Shown here in pieces: positions 33,364 through 41,240 of a stretch of 46,647 bases of DNA (positions within the stretch are counted from its first letter, which is position 1; every line of letters starts with the position of its first letter). Both the position numbers and the translations under genes were made by a program. The notes beneath the pieces were generated by a model. That model saw nothing but the letters and a program-made list of their open reading frames with translations, did not search any database and had not been told where the DNA came from. The stretch comes from Acidimicrobiales bacterium (lineage in GTDB: Bacteria; Actinomycetota; Acidimicrobiia; Acidimicrobiales; RAAP-2): contig JADMIJ010000026.1 of the NCBI GenBank assembly GCA_015478655.1, forward strand, positions 1-46,647. The letters are read 5' to 3'.

Positions 33364-34314
33364 TCAGTGGGCCCGGTGGGGATCGAGGTTGTCGATCAGC
33401 CGGACAGGGCCCACCGTGGCCGCGATGAGCAGGCGGAGCGGGCGGGCGGAGCGACAGGAGCGGGCCGGCTCGAGGTCGTCAGCGTGCACGACGGCGGCAT
33501 AGTCGAGGCCCACCGCCGGCTCGCTCGCCACGACCCGCTCCATGGTCGCCTCCACCTCCGTCGGGCTCTCCACGCCGCACGCCACCAGGGCGCCACCCTG
33601 GCGGAGGGCACGGGACAGGACCAGCGCCGCCCGCCGTTGCTCCGCCGAGAGCCGGGCGTTCCTGCTGGACAGGGCCAGGCCGTCGGCGTCGCGCACGGTG
33701 TCGCACCCGACCACCTCGGCGGGCAGCGAGAGGTCCCGGACCACCCGACGCACCAGCGCCAGCTGCTGGAAGTCCTTCTCCCCGAAGTAGGCCCGGCATC
33801 GACCGGCGGCGGCCAGGAGCTTGCTCACCACGGTCGCCACCCCGTCGAAGTGGCCGAGCCGGGAGGCACCCTCCCAGCGGCCACCGAGGGCGGGCACCGA
33901 CACGGTGGTCATAACGCCTCCCGTGCCGTCCGGGTACATCTCGCCCACCGTGGGGGCGAAGACGAGGTGTCCGCCCCCCGACGCCACCGCGTCGAGGTCG
34001 GACGTCCAGGTCCGCGGATACTTGGCCAGATCGGCAGCGTCGCCGAACTGGGTGGGATTGACGAAGATGGACACCGCCACCACATCGCACTCCTCCGCGG
34101 CCCGCTGGATGAGCGAGCGATGACCGTCGTGCAGCGCGCCCATGGTCGGGACCACTCCCACGGTCCGACCCGACCGGCGAACGGCATCGAGGGCCTGCGA
34201 GTACCCGGCGAGGGTCTCGATCACCGACACGGCCGATCCTGGCGGCGACGCCAGGGCGATGCTTGGCGGCGACACTTCGACGGTGGGTGACGACACCACC
34301 ACGGCGGTGCTCAC
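33364..34314 (-). CDS. panC: Pantothenate synthetase
   Basis: PanC condenses pantoate and beta-alanine with ATP. The 316-residue product shows VGVVPTMGALHDGHRSLIQRA (the HxGH nucleotidyl site), VSIFVNPTQFG, YFGEKDFQQLALVRR (KDxQQ) and GLALSSRNARLS (KMSKS-like SSRN). The GTG at 34314 overlaps the stop of the DUF2520 gene (GTGA), adding about 28 poorly conserved N-terminal residues before the homology. panD, its usual partner for beta-alanine, is absent here. Confidence 0.95.
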   Translation of the reverse strand: MSTAVVVSSPTVEVSPPSIALASPPGSAVSVIETLAGYSQALDAVRRSGRTVGVVPTMGALHDGHRSLIQRAAEECDVVAVSIFVNPTQFGDAADLAKYPRTWTSDLDAVASGGGHLVFAPTVGEMYPDGTGGVMTTVSVPALGGRWEGASRLGHFDGVATVVSKLLAAAGRCRAYFGEKDFQQLALVRRVVRDLSLPAEVVGCDTVRDADGLALSSRNARLSAEQRRAALVLSRALRQGGALVACGVESPTEVEATMERVVASEPAVGLDYAAVVHADDLEPARSCRSARPLRLLIAATVGPVRLIDNLDPHRAH

Positions 34315-35156
34315 GCCACCTGCTCCGTCGCCGTCCCGTCCCGCGAACCGGGAGGAGCTCCTCGCAGCCCGTCGACAGCCGGCGGCTCCGTGGTCGGCCC
34401 CGCAACGGCGGATCCGTCCACCACCGCGGTGTCCATCGAGAGCCTGCGGGCCAGGCCCACCATGGCGTCGTAGGCGGCCAGCTCCGTCCGGTGTCCGGCC
34501 ATGGCGGCCAGATTCGTCCGGTGACCCTCGACCGTGTCCCAGTCGCCGCGGCGCGCCGGTCCGGTCAGCGCCTGGCGCGGACCGAGAGCCAGGGCGTCGT
34601 CGGTGGCGGCGCGGATGAGACCGGCAAAGGTGTCGAGGGGCAGGCCGATGGTGGCGGCCACCCGCTCCACCTGTCCGATGAGCGCCACCAGGTGGTTGGC
34701 GGCGATGGAGGCGGCGGCGTGATAGGTGGTCCTGGCGTGGTCGTCGACGTCCACGGCGCGCCCTCCGAGGGCGGCGACCACGTCGTGGGTCATCCGATCG
34801 CCGGAGACGGCGAAGGTGATCCCCGAGCGAAGGCGCTCGCGGCCGACGGCGGACGTCGGCAGCGGCGTGAGCGGGTGAAGGGAGCCGCGTCGGGCGTGGG
34901 GCTCGAGCACGTCGAGGCCCAGAGAGCCCGACAGGTGGATGACCACCGTGCTGGCGACCGGACGCACCTGGGTGGCGACCCGGCGGACCTCGTCGTCCGG
35001 GGTGGCGATGACCAGCAGTTCGACATCGGCGGCGGCGTCCACGAGTGAAGCGCCACGCCCGAGCGCGTCCCTCGATTCGTAGCCCCCCACAGCGTCGAGC
35101 GCTGCCATCAGCGACCGGCCGGCCCGGCCCGGTCCGATTACACGGAATGTGGTCAC
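34311..35156 (-). CDS. Rossmann-like/DUF2520 protein, PanG-type ketopantoate reductase candidate
   Basis: The 281-residue product begins TTFRVIGPGRAGRSLMAAL, a GxGxxG nucleotide-binding strand. It continues with VELLVIATPDDEVRRVA and VVIHLSGSLGLDVLEPH, then GSLHPLTPLP. A helical C-terminal domain follows (YHAAASIAANHLVALIGQV). This is the Rossmann-like plus DUF2520 architecture. I recall members named PanG that reduce ketopantoate to pantoate in bacteria lacking PanE. The four-base overlap with panC fits that role, but the substrate is an inference. The GTG has AAAGGGG upstream. Confidence 0.88.
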   Translation of the reverse strand: MTTFRVIGPGRAGRSLMAALDAVGGYESRDALGRGASLVDAAADVELLVIATPDDEVRRVATQVRPVASTVVIHLSGSLGLDVLEPHARRGSLHPLTPLPTSAVGRERLRSGITFAVSGDRMTHDVVAALGGRAVDVDDHARTTYHAAASIAANHLVALIGQVERVAATIGLPLDTFAGLIRAATDDALALGPRQALTGPARRGDWDTVEGHRTNLAAMAGHRTELAAYDAMVGLARRLSMDTAVVDGSAVAGPTTEPPAVDGLRGAPPGSRDGTATEQVA

Positions 35157-35222
35157 GAGACCCCTTTCGACGTTCCAGCCCCAGCGGGTGCCGTTCGCGT
35201 CAGAGAATCTTGGCGGATCAGG

Positions 35223-35723
35223 TCACAGTGTACCCACGACGGCGACCTCGCCACCAGAGGCATCGAGGGCGGCCTGGCCGACGAGGTCCGGCGCCAGCTC
35301 GGCCAGGGGAGCGAGGACGAACCGGCGCTGGCGCCACCGGGGATGGGGCACGGTCAGTTCGGGGTCGTCCATGACCACCCCGTCGATCCACAGAAGATCG
35401 GCATCGAGGGTCCGAGGGCCCCAGCGGGCGGCCCGCACCCGGCCAGCCGCCGCCTCCAGGCGCCGGCACTCCTCGAGCAGCCCGTAGGGGTCGGCCCCCG
35501 GAGCCACGGCCAGCTCCACCACCAGATTGAGGTACGGGCCCTGCTCGTCCGGGCCGCCCATCGGCTTGGTCTCGTAGACCCGCGACACCGCGGTCACCGG
35601 CGCTCGGCTGCCCGCCCTCAGCTGGTCGACGGCCCGGCGCAGGTGGGCCCAGCGATCACCCAGGTTGGAGCCGAGCCCCAGGAAGGCCCGGACAGTGGGG
35701 GGCTCGGCGAGCGGCGACGTCAC
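35223..35723 (-). CDS. folK: 6-hydroxymethyl-7,8-dihydropterin pyrophosphokinase (HPPK)
   Basis: FolK transfers pyrophosphate from ATP to the folate precursor. The 166-residue product shows FLGLGSNLGDRWAHL, VSRVYETKPMGGPDEQGPYLNLVVEL, RWGPRTLDADLLWIDG (metal-binding Asp pair) and VPHPRWRQRRFVLAPLAELAP. The GTG overlaps the folB stop by four bases. It is a separate gene, not fused to folB or folP. It is followed after 66 bases by the DUF2520 gene. Confidence 0.95.
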   Translation of the reverse strand: MTSPLAEPPTVRAFLGLGSNLGDRWAHLRRAVDQLRAGSRAPVTAVSRVYETKPMGGPDEQGPYLNLVVELAVAPGADPYGLLEECRRLEAAAGRVRAARWGPRTLDADLLWIDGVVMDDPELTVPHPRWRQRRFVLAPLAELAPDLVGQAALDASGGEVAVVGTL

Positions 35724-36148
35724 CGGCGGCGGGTGATCTGGACCCCGACCGTGGCGATGTCCACGGCCAACGGCGGTTGCAGCTTGCGGAGGCCGACGGA
35801 GACGGCGGCGATCCGGTCGTCGCTGGCCAGCGCGGCGCGGGCGATGGCGCCGGCCAGTGCCTCGAGCAGCTCGTAGGACGGGCCCCCCGCAACGATCTCT
35901 ACCGTGGTGTGCGCCACCCGGGCGTAGTCCACCGTGTCGGCCAACCGGTCGCTGCCGACCGCGGCCGCCAGGTCCACCGTCAGGTCGAGGTCCACTTCGA
36001 AGGGCTGGGCCCGGCCCTTCTCCTCCGGCAGGACCCCGTGGGTCCCGAGCACCCGGAGGCCCCGGAGTTGGATCCGGTCGCCGCCGTCACCGCCGATTCC
36101 GCCCTCCGCCATCTCAGCCATGGGTGACGAACCCGACGGGTCCGTCAC
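35720..36148 (-). CDS. folB: Dihydroneopterin aldolase
   Basis: FolB cleaves dihydroneopterin to 6-hydroxymethyldihydropterin. The 142-residue product has a Gly-rich leader of about 24 residues. The tunnelling-fold core then shows IQLRGLRVLGTHGVLPEEKGRAQPFEVDLDL, with the catalytic Glu region, TVDYARV, and SYELLEALAGAIARA. The GTG overlaps the stop of the phosphatase-like gene; an internal ATG at about residue 10 is an alternative. It overlaps folK in turn. Confidence 0.94.
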   Translation of the reverse strand: MTDPSGSSPMAEMAEGGIGGDGGDRIQLRGLRVLGTHGVLPEEKGRAQPFEVDLDLTVDLAAAVGSDRLADTVDYARVAHTTVEIVAGGPSYELLEALAGAIARAALASDDRIAAVSVGLRKLQPPLAVDIATVGVQITRRR

Positions 36149-36690
36149 CCGCCCCGGGGTGCGTCCTCACCCGCACCCGGGTGGACCGAGCCCTGGGACA
36201 GCTGGCCGGCGAAGGCCACCAGCTCGCGCCCGCTCGGTCCCATGGGATGGCCGGTCATGTGCTCGAGGACGGTGATGGCCTGGGGCCCGCTCGGCAGTCG
36301 GTCCGACCACAGGAGGTACCCGGCCACCACCCCGGTGACCCGGTCGCCCAGCTCCTCTTGGTGGAGCAGGACCCGCTCCCCGCCGGCCAGGCGTTTGTGC
36401 AGCTCGCGGTACAGGTCGGCCAGCACGCCCCGTGCGTCGCCCGACGGCGGCAGCGGGAAGTGCTCGCTGGCCATCGACCTCTCCTGGTACGCCTGCAGGT
36501 TGTGGGACGCCGGCAGGAGGGAGAAGACCCGGTTGAACCCCTGGACCTGCAGCCAGATGATCTCCTCCTGGCGGCGCACCTTCCGGTGATTGGGGGCGAA
36601 CCCCCCTGGGCGCTCGCTCACCGCCAGGCGATCCCTGATCACCCAGGTGAAGTTGCGAGGTGGAATCCCCGCGGCCCATTTCCCCTTCAC
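36145..36690 (-). CDS. Dual-specificity-phosphatase-like protein lacking the catalytic Cys
   Basis: The 181-residue product resembles a cysteine-based dual-specificity phosphatase. It has an N-terminal PRNFTWVIRDRLAVSERPGG, a strand FNRVFSLLP, SEHFPLPPSGD at the place of the general-acid Asp, and VLLHQEELGDRVTGVVAGYL at the phosphate loop. The loop should read HCx5R; here it is H110-Q111-x5-R117, so the nucleophilic Cys is replaced by Gln. It is probably a pseudophosphatase that binds rather than hydrolyses. It is locked into the folate operon by GTGA overlaps with folP (36687-36690) and folB (36145-36148). Its function is unknown. Confidence 0.75.
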   Translation of the reverse strand: MKGKWAAGIPPRNFTWVIRDRLAVSERPGGFAPNHRKVRRQEEIIWLQVQGFNRVFSLLPASHNLQAYQERSMASEHFPLPPSGDARGVLADLYRELHKRLAGGERVLLHQEELGDRVTGVVAGYLLWSDRLPSGPQAITVLEHMTGHPMGPSGRELVAFAGQLSQGSVHPGAGEDAPRGG

Positions 36691-37517
36691 GCTCCGACCT
36701 CCGAACGACTCGAACGCTCCTGCGGCCGGCCCACCAGCACGGCAGCCTGCACCGTGGCGGCCACGTCATGGACCCGGACCATCTGCACACCCTGCTGCAT
36801 GGCCCAGGTGGCGGTGGCCAACGACGCCGCCAGCCGCTCGTCCACCGGGGCCGGCAAGCCATCCACTGTCCGGGCCAGCGTCCCGAGGAAGCTCTTGCGG
36901 CTGGTGCCCACCATGACCGGGTAGCCGGTGGCGACCAGGTCGCCCAGGGAACCGAGGAGTCGGAGGTTGTGGTCGACGGTCTTGCCGAACCCGATGCCCG
37001 GATCGATCCAGACCTCGGCCACCCCGGCGGCGGCGGCCCGGCCCGCCCGGTCGACCAGCATGGCGGCGACCTCCCGGGCCACGTCGTCGTAGTGCGGGTC
37101 GCGCTGCATCGTCGCCGCCGTCCCCTTCCGGTGCATGGCCACCCACCCCACGCCAAGCCGGGCCGCCGCCGGCCACAGCGTGGCGGACACGTCGTTGATC
37201 AGCGAGGCGCCGGCGTGCACCGCCGCCTCGGCCACCGCCTCCTTGGTGGTGTCGACCGACACCCGCACCGACCCGGCCAGGGCTTCGACCACAGGGACCA
37301 CCCGCCGCAGCTCCTCGTCGGCGGGCACCGGCTCGGCCCCGGGCCTGGTGGACTCGCCGCCCACATCGACGACGTCGGCCCCCTCGGCGATCATCTCATG
37401 CGCTCTCATGATGGCCCGTTCACTTTCGAACCACTCCCCACCGTCCGAGAAGGAGTCGGGAGTGACATTGAGGATGCCCATCACCAGTGGGCGCTCCTCG
37501 TCGAACGAACTGGGCAT
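36687..37517 (-). CDS. folP: Dihydropteroate synthase
   Basis: FolP joins p-aminobenzoate to the pterin; it is the sulfonamide target. The 276-residue product shows VMGILNVTPDSFSDGG, DVVDVGGESTRPGAEPV, INDVSA, VAMHRKG, WIDPGIGFGKTVDHNL and GTSRKSFLG, the full TIM-barrel set. The ATG at 37517 lacks a clear Shine-Dalgarno sequence. TACTCT lies at 37531-37526, eight bases upstream, after two hairpins, so a leaderless internal promoter may start here. Its stop overlaps the phosphatase-like gene. Confidence 0.95.
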   Translation of the reverse strand: MPSSFDEERPLVMGILNVTPDSFSDGGEWFESERAIMRAHEMIAEGADVVDVGGESTRPGAEPVPADEELRRVVPVVEALAGSVRVSVDTTKEAVAEAAVHAGASLINDVSATLWPAAARLGVGWVAMHRKGTAATMQRDPHYDDVAREVAAMLVDRAGRAAAAGVAEVWIDPGIGFGKTVDHNLRLLGSLGDLVATGYPVMVGTSRKSFLGTLARTVDGLPAPVDERLAASLATATWAMQQGVQMVRVHDVAATVQAAVLVGRPQERSSRSEVGA

Positions 37518-37536
37518 GGACCCACAGAGTAAACCA

Positions 37537-37567
37537 GCCCCAACGGGGCCCGCGCCCCCAATTGGGG
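37537..37567 (-). terminator. Double hairpin between folE and folP
   Basis: The perfect palindrome CCCCAATTGGGG (37556-37567) and the stem GCCCC-AAC-GGGGC (37537-37549) lie side by side between the folE stop and the folP -10 box. They could terminate folE transcription before the internal folP promoter. Confidence 0.5.
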
Positions 37568-37572
37568 ATCGA

Positions 37573-38142
37573 TCAGCTGCCGTGGACGAACTGCATGGCC
37601 TCCATCCGGGTGGCCGCATCACTCCTGAACAGGCCCCGGACCGCCGAGGTGACCGTCGAGGTGCCCGACTTCTTGACCCCACGCATCGACATGCAGAGGT
37701 GCTCGGCGTCCACCACCACGAGCACGCCTCTCGGGGCCAGTGCCGCCTCGATGGCGTCGGCGATCTGGGTGGTCATGCGCTCCTGCACCTGGAGCCGCTT
37801 GGCGTAGCCGTCCACCAGGCGGGCCAGCTTGGACAGCCCGGTGATGCGGCCGTCATCCCCCGGAATGTAGGCCACATGCGCCCGTCCGATGAACGGCACC
37901 AGGTGGTGCTCACACAGCGAGGCGAAGGGGATGTTCCGCACCATGACCATCTCGTCATGCTCGGCGGCGAAGGTCACCTCGAGGTGGTCGACGGGGTCCT
38001 CGCCCAACCCGGCCAGGACCTCCTCGTACATGCGCGCCACCCGGCCCGGGGTCTTGACCAGCCCGTCCCGGTGGGGATCCTCGCCCAGCGCGGTCAGCAA
38101 CTCGATGACGGCCCGCTCGACGCGGGCGGTGTCGACGCTCAC
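37573..38142 (-). CDS. folE: GTP cyclohydrolase I
   Basis: FolE opens GTP to dihydroneopterin triphosphate, the first step of folate synthesis. The 189-residue product shows [37 protein letters not shown] with the zinc Cys/His ligands, [25 protein letters not shown], and [24 protein letters not shown] with the second zinc Cys. This is the zinc-dependent type IA form. The GTG lies 15 bases after the hpt stop. ftsH, usually between hpt and folE in actinobacteria, is absent. Confidence 0.97.
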   Translation of the reverse strand: MSVDTARVERAVIELLTALGEDPHRDGLVKTPGRVARMYEEVLAGLGEDPVDHLEVTFAAEHDEMVMVRNIPFASLCEHHLVPFIGRAHVAYIPGDDGRITGLSKLARLVDGYAKRLQVQERMTTQIADAIEAALAPRGVLVVVDAEHLCMSMRGVKKSGTSTVTSAVRGLFRSDAATRMEAMQFVHGS

Positions 38143-38157
38143 CGGGGCAGCGCAGCG

Positions 38158-38739
38158 CTACGAGGACTCGCCGGCGTAGGCGTGGATGGCCTTGAGGTTG
38201 CGCAGGCGCTCGTCGACATCAAGGCCATATCCCACCACGAATTCAGCCGGAATGTGAAAACCGACGTAGCGCAGATCGATCTCGGTGCGCTGCTGGCCGT
38301 CCTTGACCAGCAGGGCGCACACCTCGAGACTGGCCGGGCTCCGGGCCAGCAGGTAGCGCTGGAGGTAGTTGAGGGTGAGCCCGCTGTCGACGATGTCCTC
38401 GACCACCAGGACGTGGCGGTTGGCCAGATCGACGTCGAGGTCCTTCACGATGCGCACGACCCCCGACGTGCGGGTGGCGCTGCCGTAGGAGGACACGGCC
38501 ATGAAGTCCACCTCGACGGGGAGCGAGATGGCCCGCGACAGATCGCTCATGAACATGAACGCCCCCTTGAGCACGCCGACCAGCAGGGGCGGGCGCCCCG
38601 CATAGTCGGCGCTGATCCGCAGGCCGAGCTCGATGATCCGGGCCTGGAGGGCTTCTTCGGACACGATCACCCGACCGATACCGGGACCGTGCACGAGGTG
38701 ATCGGGACCGGCGGGCCACTCGTCCTCAATGGCGGTCAC
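38158..38739 (-). CDS. hpt: Hypoxanthine phosphoribosyltransferase
   Basis: The enzyme salvages hypoxanthine or guanine with PRPP. The 193-residue product shows VIVSEEALQARIIELG, PPLLVGVLKGAFMFMSDL, FMAVSSYGS, the PRPP loop HVLVVEDIVDSGLTL and FVVGYGLDVDERLRNL. The GTG at 38739 lies inside the end of tilS (14-base overlap); an ATG at 38763 is possible. The tilS-hpt pairing is widespread in bacteria. Confidence 0.95.
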   Translation of the reverse strand: MTAIEDEWPAGPDHLVHGPGIGRVIVSEEALQARIIELGLRISADYAGRPPLLVGVLKGAFMFMSDLSRAISLPVEVDFMAVSSYGSATRTSGVVRIVKDLDVDLANRHVLVVEDIVDSGLTLNYLQRYLLARSPASLEVCALLVKDGQQRTEIDLRYVGFHIPAEFVVGYGLDVDERLRNLKAIHAYAGESS

Positions 38740-39706
38740 GGCGCGACTGTACCGGAGCGCCATCCACCGCAGATTCGGCCGCCGGCACCTCGGGGGTGAT
38801 CGAGAGCCGGCCACGGGTCCGGGCCACCCGCCGACCCCCCGGCACCTCGGCGCCCCGACGTTGCCGGCGCGCCACCTCGAGGACGCGCTCCACTGCGGCG
38901 AGCGGCGGTGGATAGGCGCCACCCCCGGTCAGCCAGGCGCGCACACTCCTGCGGCCCAGGGCCGGCGGGGCCTCGGCCAGGGCGGCCGCATCCTCGGGGT
39001 CCACCAGCGAGGCCACGGCCTCGAGGAGCTCGGCATCTCCGGCCAGCACGCCGGCCGTCCGGGCCAGGACGGGCACGACATCGCGCCCGGCGACGTCCGA
39101 GCACAGTGGCAGCAACTCGTGGCGGATGCGATTGCGTACGAAGCGTGGATCGTCGTTGGAGGGGTCGCGGACCGGGGTCAGGCCCACGGCCTGGCAGAGC
39201 GCCACTGTCTCCGCCCGCCGGAGGCCGAGGAGGGGATGGCGCGGCCCGGCCCGCATGCCGGCCAGCCCGCTGACCCCCGAGCCGCGCAGCAGGTTGCCCA
39301 GGACCGTCTCTGCCTGATCGTCGGCGGTGTGCCCGGTGGCGGCGTCCGGTCCGAGCACCTCCCGGCGGGCCTGTCGGGCCCGGGCCTCGAGATTGGGGCC
39401 GTCTCCCACCACCACCTGCTCCGACCGGAACGAGGCACCGAACCGGCGGGCGGCGTCGGCCACCACCTCGGCCTCGCCGGAGGAGCCGGGTCGGAGCCCG
39501 TGGTCGACGTGCACGGCGGTGACCAGGCAGCCCGAGTGCGTGGCCAGGACCAGCAGGGCCAGGGAGTCGGCACCCCCGGAGACCCCGCAGACCAGGGCCG
39601 ACCCCCGCTCGGGGAAGGTGCAGCGCCCGAGCAGGGCCGCCGTCGCGTGATCGGCCGATCGGCCGGCCCGGCGATCAGCCGGAGAGGGCGGGTGTGGTTC
39701 CGACAC
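38726..39706 (-). CDS. tilS: tRNA(Ile)-lysidine synthase
   Basis: TilS adds lysine to C34 of the AUA-reading tRNA-Ile. The 326-residue product has the PP-loop CGVSGGADSLALL, VHVDHGLRPGSSGEAEVV, ATGHTADDQAETVLGNLLRGSGVSGLAGM and VRNRIRHELLP, followed by a short C-terminal region. The large C-terminal TilS domain of E. coli is lacking, as in other actinobacteria. The GTG at 39706 lies 32 bases inside the end of the DUF2342 gene. Confidence 0.95.
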   Translation of the reverse strand: MSEPHPPSPADRRAGRSADHATAALLGRCTFPERGSALVCGVSGGADSLALLVLATHSGCLVTAVHVDHGLRPGSSGEAEVVADAARRFGASFRSEQVVVGDGPNLEARARQARREVLGPDAATGHTADDQAETVLGNLLRGSGVSGLAGMRAGPRHPLLGLRRAETVALCQAVGLTPVRDPSNDDPRFVRNRIRHELLPLCSDVAGRDVVPVLARTAGVLAGDAELLEAVASLVDPEDAAALAEAPPALGRRSVRAWLTGGGAYPPPLAAVERVLEVARRQRRGAEVPGGRRVARTRGRLSITPEVPAAESAVDGAPVQSRRDRH

Positions 39707-40802
39707 GTGAGATCCACGCTGACGGATCCCGGATCTCGATCAGCGAGGGAAGCCATTCCGGCCCCCGCCAAACCCGGTCGAGCAGCTCGGTCCCGCCCGA
39801 GTCCTCGACGGCGGCGATGAACCGCTCGCCCTCCTCGTACTGGCGCAGCTTGGCCTCGATGCCGATCAACTGCTGCAGCAGGCGGGCCGGTCCCTTGGTC
39901 TGCTTCCGGCGTTGTCGCAGCACCTCGCTGAACCTGGCCGCGCTGGGAATGGCGGCCGCGCCGGCCCGGTCCATGGTGACATCGCCGTGCCCTTCGAGCA
40001 GGCTCATCAAGGCCTGGATCCGATGCAGCCCTTCGAGCTGCTCGGGGGTGGCCACCAGACCCAGTGCGCCGTTGTCCCGCAGGGGATTCCGCCCGGCCCG
40101 GATCTCGTCGGTCATCCGGCGCAACGCCTCGGCAAAACGGGCGGGATCGGGTTCGAGGGAGCCGATGCCCTCTTCGACCAAGGAGACGAAGTAGTCGCGC
40201 ATCCACGGGATGGCGGTGAACTGGCAACGGTGGGTGACTTCGTGGAGGGCCAGCCACAGGCGGAACTCCCGGGGCTCGAAGTTGTGGAGCTGCTCGAGCG
40301 CCACCACGTTCGGCCCGACGAAGTACACCAGGTCCTGGTCCTCGACGGCCTCTTCGGTGAGGAGCAGGTCGTACTGGCCGAGCACCCGGGTCGAGAGCCA
40401 GCCGAGGATCAGGCCCATCTGCGAACCGGTGACGGCCCGGCCGGCGGCGGCCAGCGGCCCCGCCAGGCGCTCGGTGATCGGATTGGTGGCGACGATGCGA
40501 GCGGGGTCCAGCTTGTCCAGATGAGGGCCCACCAGACGCTGGAAGCTGGAGACATTGGCGTGGACCCACCCGGCGCGGTCCGTGACACTGGCCCGGGCCG
40601 GTCCTGAGGCCGAGCGGAGCCCGGTCGACTCGGCCACCAGCTCCTCGGCCTGGGCTGTCAGCTCCTCGAAGTCCTGCTGCAGGAGGTCCGGCCGGTAGGG
40701 GGCGGGTAGCCGGCTCCGGTTCCCCACCCAGCCGGCCACGCGTTCCGCGGTGTCCCAGGCCACCGCCCCAGCGCCGTCTGTCGGGTTCGCCGAATCGCTC
40801 AC
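39675..40802 (-). CDS. Zinc-dependent metalloprotease-like protein, DUF2342
   Basis: The 375-residue product carries WLALHEVTHRCQF (HExxH zinc site) near the middle. It also has WDTAERVAGWVG at the N-terminus, LILGWLSTRVLGQYDLLL and LEGHGDVTMDRAG, which together mark the DUF2342 family. That family is often annotated as coenzyme F420 biosynthesis-associated. Its place before tilS-hpt matches mycobacteria. The GTG at 40802 was preferred because TACACT lies at 40815-40810, seven bases upstream, with no Shine-Dalgarno sequence; the frame before it is not conserved-looking. The substrate is unknown. Confidence 0.9.
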   Translation of the reverse strand: MSDSANPTDGAGAVAWDTAERVAGWVGNRSRLPAPYRPDLLQQDFEELTAQAEELVAESTGLRSASGPARASVTDRAGWVHANVSSFQRLVGPHLDKLDPARIVATNPITERLAGPLAAAGRAVTGSQMGLILGWLSTRVLGQYDLLLTEEAVEDQDLVYFVGPNVVALEQLHNFEPREFRLWLALHEVTHRCQFTAIPWMRDYFVSLVEEGIGSLEPDPARFAEALRRMTDEIRAGRNPLRDNGALGLVATPEQLEGLHRIQALMSLLEGHGDVTMDRAGAAAIPSAARFSEVLRQRRKQTKGPARLLQQLIGIEAKLRQYEEGERFIAAVEDSGGTELLDRVWRGPEWLPSLIEIRDPSAWISRVGTTPALSG

Positions 40803-40916
40803 GGGGATCAGTGTAGGGAACCGCGTGCCCGGGCGGCGTTCGCCCGTGCTCGGGGTGCGCCGGCTGGTGGATCGCACGGGCCGACGTGGTGGCGGCCGTC
40901 CCCGAGGCCCATCGGC

Positions 40917-41228
40917 TCAGTTGCTCTGGCGGCTGTGCTCGTTGCGAAGCGCTTCGGCGATCCTGGCGATCAGGGACTCGGGCACATGGTCCTTGCAACG
41001 GTTGGCGATGACCCTCCGCAGTTCCGACTCGAATCCGTAGGCCCCGACGCACGGCCCGCACATGTCGAGATGCCTGGTGATCTCGATACGTCGTTGCTCG
41101 GTGAGCTCGCCGTCGAGGTAGACGTAGAGACGTTCGATGGTCTCGTCGCAGCCCACGAACCCCGCCATGGGCTCTACATCCTTCCCCGATGCATCTGCCG
41201 GGTTGTCCGGTGCTTCCCGCTCTCCCAC
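40917..41228 (-). CDS. rsrA: Anti-sigma factor of the RsrA type (zinc-binding ZAS)
   Basis: The 103-residue product has the zinc anti-sigma motif RHLDMCGPC (HxxxCxxC) and an upstream FVGCDE Cys, with LYVYLDGELTEQRRIEITRH between them. It ends in a basic helix. RsrA-type proteins hold SigR until disulfide stress oxidises the cysteines. The gene lies 12 bases after the sigma gene. The GTG at 41228 and the ATG at 41168 (MAGFVGCDE, with GGAAGGA upstream) are both credible; the shorter form is closer to family length. Confidence 0.88.
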   Translation of the reverse strand: MGEREAPDNPADASGKDVEPMAGFVGCDETIERLYVYLDGELTEQRRIEITRHLDMCGPCVGAYGFESELRRVIANRCKDHVPESLIARIAEALRNEHSRQSN

Positions 41229-41240
41229 TGCTGGCGCTCC

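Noticed and set aside
31594..34290. 898-codon + strand frame opposite nadB and panC
   Set aside because: Antisense of two complete, well-conserved enzymes; composition is shadow-like (Gly/Arg/His rich).
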